NCBI RefSeq assembly: GCF_001949145.1
Contig: NW_019091430.1
Location: forward strand, 291,952 to 311,934
Direction of reading: 5' to 3'
Length of the DNA stretch: 19,983 nt
From: Acanthaster planci
Lineage: Eukaryota > Echinodermata > Asteroidea > Valvatida > Acanthasteridae
Below, piece by piece: positions 12,801 to 17,965 of this stretch. Each line of letters opens with the position of its first letter. The stretch's first letter is position 1. Made by a program: the position numbers and the translations under genes. The notes under the pieces were generated by a model. That model saw only the letters and a program-made list of their open reading frames with translations, had not been told where the DNA came from and ran no database searches.

Positions 12801-14113
12801 TTGAAAATTCCTTATGCTCACTTGCAGGTTGAACTTACCCCGATAATAAGCTCAATTCACATGAAACAAATGTGAAACAATTCTGGGTTGAATCTACATG
12901 TAGGGTTGAAAAATCCAATTTTCAACCCAAGGCGGTCATGGGCTCACCCAGGGTTGAGGGGCTGTATTGTGAAAAGGCCTATAAACAGTCCCCTTAGCAG
13001 CCCATCATTATGTTTCCCCTTTTCCATTAATTACTATATACTCGGTACGTGTATGTCATGTTCAAGGTACACACTGTAGTCTATAATTATTTATACTGTA
13101 TACATGTAGCTTTCATGATCATCTGTGAGGTCAAAATGCCAGCTTTCTTTTTGCAAAGAGGGAAAACTAGCCACCTGAGTGCCTTTTTAGTGATTCTTTT
13201 GGCCATATTTTAGACAGTATGACAACAATTCTGAACCCCTCCTTGATTCAACTAGTACATGTATGAATTGTAGAATACATGTATATCGGTAATGGTTTGC
13301 TTTTCTCATATCCCAATCAAAGGAGATACCATTGTACATGTACTGCCATGGTCCCACACTCTCATGCAGGGTCTTCAACTTGTGCCCTGTAAGTGCCCTT
13401 TGTTAGTTATCTGGGCAAAAGCATGGCACTACCACAGCAATGGCTTCCGAGCTTGGTAACTACCACAGCAATGGCCTCCAAGCTTGGTAACTACCACAGC
13501 AATGTCTTCTGAGCTTGGCAACTACCACAGCAATGGCTTCCAAGCTTGGTAACTACCACAGCAATGGCTTCCAAGCTTGGTAACTACTAACGACTGAACA
13601 TGAACTGGATTATTTTACAGTATACCGGTACATGTACATGTAATTTCACTACCTACGTTGGGCATTCTGGGTCAAGAATGGAAAGACCTAAGCCTTTAAT
13701 CATCTTGAATTTATCATCAAAATGTGCAGTTATTCAAATACATGTTCTGTTTACTCACGACAGAAACTGGACTTGACAGAATTGAATCATGCAAAATTAG
13801 GTGCAACACCTGGGCACAGAATGGCTAGAAAAACAAGAAACTTACCTCTTTCACAACAAACTTAAAACGTTTTCGTTCTTTCTTCTTTCCTTCTGTCACA
13901 TCCATACTGGCAACAGTAGCAGCCCTGCCTGCTGTTTTATTCCGTTTGCACCTGCTCCGCCCCCATCTACATGTACCTCGTCCCTTACCCTCAAAGCGGG
14001 CTTGGGTGCGTCTCTCCATCTCATCCCACTTCAACTCGGGTGGTTCACCATCCACAACGAAAATCAGGTTGACTCCAATCTGGGTGAGATTGGTGATGCG
14101 GAAGAAGAGGTTC
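1590..14113 (-). CDS. GEN1: GEN1 Holliday-junction 5' flap endonuclease, 9 exons, 5' end missing
   Basis: Structure-selective nuclease of the XPG/Rad2 family that cuts Holliday junctions and 5' flaps symmetrically during recombination and replication repair. The nine exons join with consistent phases into about 1,208 residues. Counting from the first residue of exon 2: XPG N domain remainder (1-89, with VVDGEPPELK), XPG-I motif GEAEA (106-110), acidic EDGD (127-130), GCDY (179-182) followed by the H2TH hairpin GVVGIGPKQAL, a Cys cluster (about 234-277), a helical segment KACAVPDFPNEQ, chromodomain (about 380-440) and a long tail. All expected metal-binding acidic residues in these exons are present. 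The order and spacing match vertebrate GEN1 as I remember it, including NTKDPH and LEWP. The initiator exon (about 50 residues in relatives) was not found. The tail (768 residues) is much longer than in the roughly 900-residue human protein. No frameshift or premature stop was seen. The identification is very secure; exact exon ends are manual. Confidence 0.95.
3899..4490 (-). other. GEN1 intron 9
   Basis: 592 bp with gtaagt donor and gatttcag acceptor. AT-rich, with TACATGTA near 3980 and 4001. A 10-bp inverted pair AGCTGATATA / TATATCAGCT at 4253-4262 and 4376-4385 might mark a small decayed element, but no target duplication is evident. Confidence 0.85.
4491..4616 (-). CDS. GEN1: GEN1 exon 9: chromodomain C-terminal helix
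   Basis: 126 bp (2 + 41 codons + 1). It encodes GIPHSELEFPTTIEKEEVFS followed by KAFPELMTTFEETKAFKTKQK, matching human EFALLTIEEESLFEAAYPEIVAVY, which forms the final strand and helix of the chromodomain. In GEN1 this domain binds DNA and supports cleavage. Acceptor attggagtag; donor gtaagt, phase 1. Confidence 0.92.
4617..5349 (-). other. GEN1 intron 8
   Basis: 733 bp with gtaagc donor and a weak acceptor (attggagtag). Open frames running into this intron are extensions of the flanking exons past their splice sites. Apart from two TACATGTA octamers near 4677 and 4787, nothing is recognisable. Confidence 0.85.
5350..5542 (-). CDS. GEN1: GEN1 exon 8: LEWP motif and start of chromodomain
   Basis: 193 bp (64 codons + 1 base). 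It starts KFISSKLEWPKDYTVEKVFP and ends RVRQGVPCVEVQWQ. The first part aligns with human KMEWPNHYACEKLL. The last part is the first strands of the GEN1 chromodomain, including a Trp in the position expected for its aromatic cage. Acceptor ccattgcag; donor gtaagc, phase 1. Confidence 0.93.
5543..6284 (-). other. GEN1 intron 7
   Basis: 742 bp with gtaatt donor and ccattgcag acceptor. It holds the C-rich minisatellite at 5646-5820, annotated separately. The remainder shows no coding or structural signal. Confidence 0.85.
5646..5820. repeat. C-rich minisatellite, ~52-bp unit, 3.3 copies
   Basis: Units start with CACTGGATGCACCACGATGA at 5646, 5697 and 5749, with a partial fourth at 5803. The period grows from 51 to 52 to 54 bp because the poly-C run at the end of each unit differs in length or is interrupted. 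Copies 1 to 3 are otherwise almost identical, so the expansion is recent. It lies wholly within intron 7. Confidence 0.95.
6285..6405 (-). CDS. GEN1: GEN1 exon 7: post-nuclease helical segment
   Basis: 121 bp. Its first base completes a Lys codon, then KACAVPDFPNEQVIDEFLVV and so on to RRRPQLIAAQ. It matches the vertebrate KKACCCEGFPFHEVIQEFL stretch that packs between the H2TH region and the chromodomain. The acceptor (ttaaatag) is weak, with a mixed A/T tract. The donor is gtaatt, phase 0. Confidence 0.9.
6406..8999 (-). other. GEN1 intron 6, largest internal intron
   Basis: 2,594 bp with gtaagg donor and a weak ttaaatag acceptor. It holds a pyrimidine-rich minisatellite (7607-7750) and many TACATGTA octamers between 7165 and 8900, including close pairs near 7885, 7965 and 8310-8325. 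No exon, RNA gene or transposon boundary was recognised. Confidence 0.8.
7607..7750. repeat. Pyrimidine-rich minisatellite, 32-35-bp unit, ~4.3 copies
   Basis: Units begin CCCCATCATCCTATCC at 7607, 7639, 7671, 7706 and 7741 (partial). The first two periods are exactly 32 bp and the next two are 35 bp, so the array has two subfamilies. The plus strand is almost entirely C and T over about 190 bases, so the GEN1 transcript is purine-rich here. Confidence 0.93.
9000..9198 (-). CDS. GEN1: GEN1 exon 6: conserved Cys cluster
   Basis: 199 bp (2 + 65 codons + 2 bases). It encodes a linker rich in Cys: HCSKC, 13 residues, CAFC, 5 residues, C, 9 residues, CSC, then PKH. Vertebrate GEN1 has the same CxxC-x13-CxxC-x5-C spacing in this position, so orthology is clear although overall identity is modest. 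The pattern suggests a zinc-binding knuckle between nuclease core and chromodomain (inference). The acceptor is a tandem CAGCAG, so the exon can start at 9198 or 9195. Donor gtaagg, phase 2. Confidence 0.9.
9196..9201 (-). promoter_or_regulatory. Tandem NAGNAG splice acceptor of exon 6
   Basis: The minus strand reads tttttcacagcagCTCCC. Cutting after either AG keeps the frame: the protein gains or loses one Ala (EAAPKK or EAPKK). NAGNAG acceptors are a known source of one-residue isoforms. Only transcript data can show usage. Confidence 0.75.
9199..10791 (-). other. GEN1 intron 5
   Basis: 1,593 bp, with the donor embedded in a TACATG-type motif (gtacatg) and a tandem CAGCAG acceptor. It contains the piggyBac-type MITE at 9998-10406. 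The other sequence is unremarkable; the open frames here extend exons 5 and 6 beyond their splice sites or run through the MITE. Confidence 0.85.
9998..10406. mobile_element. Non-autonomous piggyBac-type element (MITE), 409 bp
   Basis: It is flanked on both sides by TTAA (9994-9997 and 10407-10410), the exact target duplication of the piggyBac superfamily. The ends are inverted repeats beginning CCC: left CCCTTTCGCACCGGGA, right (reverse complement) CCCCTTTGCGCCGGGA, 13 of 16 identical. The interior is clearly more GC-rich than its surroundings and has no transposase-like frame. It sits in GEN1 intron 5. Kolobok elements also use TTAA, so the superfamily call is likely rather than certain. 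Confidence 0.85.
10792..11026 (-). CDS. GEN1: GEN1 exon 5: end of XPG-I and H2TH region
   Basis: 235 bp (78 codons plus 1 base). It starts DPHIECYSMDEIEAQLGLDQ, continues through GLLLGCDYTPGVVGIGPKQA, and ends near RIPRDCLQE. GCDY supplies a further active-site Asp, and GVVGIGPKQAL is the helix-hairpin DNA-binding element. The YTP-GVVGIG loop appears one residue shorter than the vertebrate LPKGVPGVG form. The acceptor ends tttctcag. The donor G|GTACATG is part of a TACATG-type motif. Confidence 0.94.
11027..11220 (-). other. GEN1 intron 4, a GC-AG intron
   Basis: 194 bp, the shortest GEN1 intron here. Donor is AAG|GCAAGC and acceptor is atttctcag. The exon frames on both sides match GEN1 relatives with no extra residue, so the GC dinucleotide at 11219-11220 is the real donor. 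A strong AG|GCAAG context is typical of functional GC-AG introns. Confidence 0.9.
11221..11307 (-). CDS. GEN1: GEN1 exon 4: EDGD acidic motif
   Basis: 87 bp, 29 codons. It encodes LADACVTEDGDVFLYGARTV then YKNFTLNTK. The two aspartates of EDGD match the TNDGD metal-binding pair of vertebrate GEN1. The acceptor ends ttttccatcag. The 3' junction reads AAG|GCAAGC, a GC rather than GT donor. Phase 0 on both sides, and the following exon starts with the expected DPH. Confidence 0.95.
11308..12442 (-). other. GEN1 intron 3
   Basis: 1,135 bp, gtaaga donor and ttttccatcag acceptor. AT-rich with TACATGTA near 11625, 12017 and 12299. No repeat array or coding signal was found. Confidence 0.85.
12443..12532 (-). 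CDS. GEN1: GEN1 exon 3: XPG-I motif
   Basis: 90 bp, 30 codons, phase 0 at both ends. It encodes CQEMLENLGVPCVQAVGEAE followed by ALCALINVQG. The GEAEA pair of glutamates is part of the two-metal active site of Rad2-family nucleases. The acceptor is a classic pyrimidine tract ending tcttccccag, and the donor is gtaaga. The frame matches exons 2 and 4 with no gap relative to the family. Confidence 0.95.
12619..12979. mobile_element. MITE with TA target duplication and GGGTTGAA palindromes
   Basis: Perfect 12-bp terminal inverted repeats, GGCCTTTTCACA at 12619-12630 and TGTGAAAAGGCC at 12968-12979, are flanked by TA on both sides (12617-12618 and 12980-12981). The 361-bp interior is non-coding and full of the words GGGTTGA and TCAACCC in both orientations, including near-palindromes at about 12745-12760 and 12787-12808. 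A TA duplication suggests Tc1/mariner-like mobilisation, but the ends also resemble other superfamilies, so the class is left open. Confidence 0.82.
13428..13588. repeat. 31-bp minisatellite, 5.2 copies
   Basis: Units beginning ACTACCACAGCAATGGC start at 13428, 13459, 13490, 13521 and 13552, a constant 31-bp period, with a partial unit at 13583. Each unit contains an AAGCTTGG or GAGCTTGG block. Only a few substitutions separate the copies. It lies in GEN1 intron 2. Confidence 0.96.
13846..14113 (-). CDS. GEN1: GEN1 exon 2: XPG N-domain second half
   Basis: 268 bp. Begins with the third base of an Arg codon and continues NLFFRITNLTQIGVNLIFVV, matching the vertebrate pattern LR|NLFFRIS. It contains the conserved acidic DGEPPELK segment and ends at VVKE before a gtaagt donor (phase 0). 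The acceptor is formed by the end of a TACATGTAG motif. Between RRTQARF and FVVKE there is a Lys/Arg-rich stretch about 27 residues longer than in human GEN1, in the part expected to form the flexible arch. A TACATGTA octamer lies in the coding sequence of this stretch and encodes Gly-Thr-Cys-Arg. Confidence 0.93.
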
Positions 14114-14189
14114 CTACATGTACATTGCACATAAGTTGTTGGGCAAGGAAAGGGGAAAAACAATTACACATCTAACTGCAATTAACGGT

Positions 14190-15595
14190 TTTTGCAAATG
14201 AACTTGAAAATGTATCTAGATAAATTACCGTCCAAAAAGAACTCTGGACATGACAACTTGGGCGCATTCCTTGTTAAGGAAATTACACATGAAATTGCTT
14301 CTCCTCTGTTAAAAATTTTAACCTATTGTTTATATCAGGAACCGTGCCTAATGACTTTAAGGTTGCTGAAGTAATTCCTGTATTCAAAACTGGTGACAGC
14401 TTATATCCAATTACCGTCCTATTTCTATACTACCGTGTCTTTCCAAAGTCTTAGAACGTCTGGTAGCAAATCGTCTGGATTCATTTTAACCAAGTGCAAT
14501 ATCTTAAGTAAGTCACAGTATGGATTTCGTGCAAACTACTCAACCCAAATGGCTCTAATAAAAATAGCTCTTCTCTAGTCAAATCTTCTCATACAATTGC
14601 ATTGTTTCTGGACCTATCCAAGGCATTCGATACAATTGATCATAACATTTTGCTTTTAAAACTGAATAGATATGGCATTAGAGGAGTGGCTTTGGATTGG
14701 TTTAGAAACTACACGTACATGTTTCTTTCTGATGGAAAACAGTTTGTCCAATGGAAACATTGTTCAGCAACTCTTAAACCTATCAGATGTGATGTCCCAA
14801 AAGGATCAATCCTCGGCCCTATTTTTTTTCTCATTTATCTCAATGACATTTGTAATTCTTTATTTTATTTGCAGATAATACTAATATTTTTTACAGTCAT
14901 GTTCATTTACCGATACCGATAGGAATACTATTATTGATGTACATGTATATGTTTATAATTCAAAAATACGTAAAGTAAGTTCCTTCAAATTCTAATGTTT
15001 AAATTTGAAAACAATCTTCTGCCCCCTGAAACCAAATCATTGTTTCTGAGGAACATTGAAGTCTACTCACATAATACTAGGTCAGAAGCCAAGCTTCACA
15101 TTGCAAAGGCAAGAACTATGATATTTCTCAATACAGTTCGACATCAAGGTCCTTTGCTCTGGAATAAAATCACCCCAATACCATATATGTACTTTAGAAG
15201 TATACATGGTTTTAAAAACGTACTTGAAAAATGTCCTCCTTTCCAGTGTAATATACAGTAGTTTATTTACCCTATGTTGTACATGTATTTTGTGGACGTA
15301 TATGTCATTTCTACTGCGCATTTATAACCTTAATATTGAAACAGTCATGTCTAGAATTGTAGATCTTATGACAAAGAAAATCTTGCTTAATTCTAACGTT
15401 CAGCTGTACCTTCAATTATCTTACTCTCTTCACTCCCTCTTCTGTATTTAGTATTTATAGCCTAATATAGATTTTATTATAACAAATAAGGAACAAAGCG
15501 TTTTGCTTTCTGTCTGGTATCCGCCATTCATCATTTATTATTTTATTCTGTAATAACATTGCTTCTTTATGTTCTAATTATGATGTATGGAAATA
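14190..15595 (+). pseudogene. Decayed non-LTR retrotransposon (LINE) reverse transcriptase fragment
   Basis: Plus-strand remains of a LINE ORF2, opposite to GEN1. Recognisable blocks in order, spread over several frames: LDKLPSKKNSGHD (14213), FKVAEVIPVFKTGD (14350), NYRPISILPCLSKVLERLVA (14408), KSQYGFRANYSTQMALI (14510), LFLDLSKAFDTIDHNILLLK (14602), GSILGPIFFLIYLND, FADN (catalytic FADD box with its second Asp changed) and a C-terminal SHNTRSEAKLHIAKARTMIF...GPLLWN segment (14995-15261). At least four frameshifts separate them, and about 100 or more codons after the FADD box are missing. The usual PQGS box is PKGS. It is 5'-truncated about 80 bases from GEN1 exon 2. The 3' limit, taken near an AATAAA at 15592, is uncertain. 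Clade is probably CR1/L2/Jockey-like. It is not functional. Confidence 0.9.
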
Positions 15596-15976
15596 AACCA
15601 AACTATCTGTTTCCACCCAACCTTCCCTGATCCCCACTCAATCTACCAAGAGGCTTGGGAGGATTTTGACTGGGGAACGTACAGCTCTGCCTCTATTGCT
15701 TCTTGTTACCCCTTAAATTCTCACAAAGTGGTACATGTACATTTTTGAAAAGGAAACTACTCACATAAATTATTAAGTGGGGCATTCCACAGTAACTGAA
15801 TTTACAAGGCAAAGTTTTACTACTGTACAGTATTTGTATTGTAATTATGTGAATAGAAATATCTGGGGCTTGTAGTTAGTACAAATTTTATGAGTTAAGG
15901 AGAGTGAAGAAATAGGTGGGAAATTTTTCACCCAAACTGCAGTTCTCATTGAACAGCAAGCAAAAATACATGTCGG
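15596..15976. other. No feature recognised
   Basis: AT-rich sequence between the LINE and the 203-bp tandem duplication. It holds one TACATGTAC palindrome near 15731. No GEN1 exon 1 signature was found on the minus strand. Confidence 0.5.
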
Positions 15977-16383
15977 GTAACTGATGTTACACAAAAAGGA
16001 CATAGAAAATTATTGTGTAGAATCAAATTGAAATATCTCATGTCCCTGACTTGCTAGAAGGATATACCTGTATTTGATTTGATATAATACATACATGTAC
16101 ATGTAGGTTCTTAGGTAGAGGTGCAAAGAAATAAGCTAAATCTTTCCTTTTATGCTGTGAAAACTTTAGGATATGACAGTAAATGATGTTACGCTTACAT
16201 TTGCCATAGGATTTACACATGGAACCTTACAATTGAGAATTGATTTGTAATATCTCATGTCCCTCACTCATTAGAATGATTTGTGGAATCATATCTTGGT
16301 TTGTCAAGTGCAGATGCACAAATGAATGGAAACATTGGTCAATTTTCTTTATATTTTATGAAAATTTAGTTGAAAACATGACA
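15977..16383. repeat. Diverged ~203-bp tandem duplication
   Basis: Two units, 15977-16178 and 16179-16383, both begin GTAA(C/A)TGATGTTAC, share a central AATATCTCATGTCCCT with CACT/GACT following, and end with a TTTATG...TTTAG...ATGACA block. The first unit has about 20 extra bases containing TACATGTACATGTAG that the second unit lacks. A third, weaker start (ATAACTGATTCC) follows at 16384. Confidence 0.8.
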
Positions 16384-16664
16384 ATAACTGATTCCTAAAC
16401 TATAAACAACAGAGATTACATCTGTGTATTTATTTATCTTAAAAAACTTGACCAAGGTTATTGAAAAATAGAAAAACTGCTGTTTTTTTAAAGCAATCAT
16501 TAAGTCCAGATTTTAAAACCTTAAGCATAGCCCGTAATTAACTTTTGTGTATGTTTTAGACAATGTGGTTACCAAACATGTACACCCACAAAAATGTCAC
16601 TGACTATCTGTTTCGGCTTACAGCTGGAACAGCTATTGCTGAATTTTGAATACTTAATATTTTG
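16384..16664. other. No feature recognised
   Basis: AT-rich spacer between the 203-bp duplication and the larger nested array. The first part may be a decayed third copy of the 203-bp unit. The segment TTTGCCATAGGGTTTG at its right end also has a weak counterpart near 16200. Confidence 0.5.
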
Positions 16665-17965
16665 CCATAGGGTTTGTACACGTTTTTCTACTACAAACTA
16701 TTATCAAGCTTAATGCGTGAGTAGTCCTCAACTTCGACCACGAATTAGTACAAGAAAGAGAAATCAGACTAAATTTTCCCTTTTGTTTGATTATAAATAT
16801 AGTCAAGAGTCAAAATATAAAGTAATATTTCATGGAACGTTTTCAGTTTAAACGCAAATCTCGTGACATCAACGTAAAGGAGCAGTTTCTCTGCATACAC
16901 TGTACCACTGTACATTGTGTGTGTTTTTAGAACATTGACTTTGTACAAGTACTGTACATGTTTCAAGGCCACCATAAGGTCACTGCGTGATGTTTGATCG
17001 CTATCAAAGTGATACCCAACAAAGACCCTAAATGGAGGATGTCATGGTGATGTCATCATCTGATTTTTTACTGATTTTTCGATATTTATTTCAGCTCATT
17101 GACTTTGTACACCATTTTGGTAACTTCTCGATGTTAGATCGTCATCAAATTTACAGCCAACAAAGACCATGATGAAACAATTTTGCTTTATTTGTGACAT
17201 CACGATGATGTAATCACATAATTTTAAAATGATTTTTGGATTTTAATTTTCCCCCATGGGTTTTGTACAAGTTTTTCGACAGTTAGTCTTCGGCAATCTA
17301 GTTATTCAGCCTTATTTCGTTTATGTACACTTGTAGTCCATCATGGACAGAGGGTCCCAGGACAAAATCATCAAAATGACATCATCGGGGGTCACTTGAC
17401 ATGAGATTAAAGATTTTCTCTATAGGTTTTGTACACGTTTTTCTACTACACATGAATGACTGAGTAGTCCTGAACTTTGGCTCAAGATTACTGTGAGAAC
17501 AAAAGAGAAATCATATAGTTTATGCTGTTATTCGAGTTGAAATGTTCCAAGAGTAAAAATGTCAAATAATATTTCATAAATTGTTTTCAATTTCAGTGCA
17601 AATCACGTGACATGAACTTACAGGAACATTTTTTCTGTATGTTTTTAGCCCTTTGACTTTGTACGATTTCAAGCCATTTTCACAATGTTCCATTGTAATC
17701 AACGTGATAGGCAAAAACGACACTGATACAAGAAATATTCTTAATAAACAAATGACATCACAATGGTGTCATCATCTGATTTATTATTGATTTTTTATAA
17801 TTTATATAAGCCCTTTCTTTATGTTTTCAAGTCACCATTTCGTTAACTTCGCGATGTTTGATTGTTATCAAAGTTACAGGCAACAAAGACCCTGAAATAA
17901 GAATTACGCCAGGTTAATGAAGTCATGATGACGTTATCTTGTGAGTTTTGTATATATATTTTTCA
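16665..17965. repeat. Nested higher-order repeat array (A-B-B units)
   Basis: A ~755-bp unit occurs twice: the block TTGTACACGTTTTTCTACTA with flanks is at 16667 and 17422, followed by a related GAGTAGTCCT...AAGAGAAATCA segment and GTGACAT(C/G)AA. Inside each unit are two ~160-bp B subunits starting at 16934, 17099, 17653 and 17814. Each B has TTGACTTTGTAC (worn in the fourth), GATGTT(T)GATCG, ATCAAA, CAACAAAGACC and a TGATGTCATCATC-like palindrome. Short A-like heads (TTTTGTACAAGTTTTTC) recur near 17257 and 17943. There is no coding potential. This is probably an old satellite or amplified intronic sequence. Confidence 0.82.

Larger units (their letters stand above)
12533..13845 (-). other. 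GEN1 intron 2
   Basis: 1,313 bp, gtaagt donor and tcttccccag acceptor. It carries a 361-bp MITE near its 3' end and an exact 31-bp minisatellite, both annotated separately, plus several TACATGTA octamers at about 13102-13340 and 13628-13641. Confidence 0.85.
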
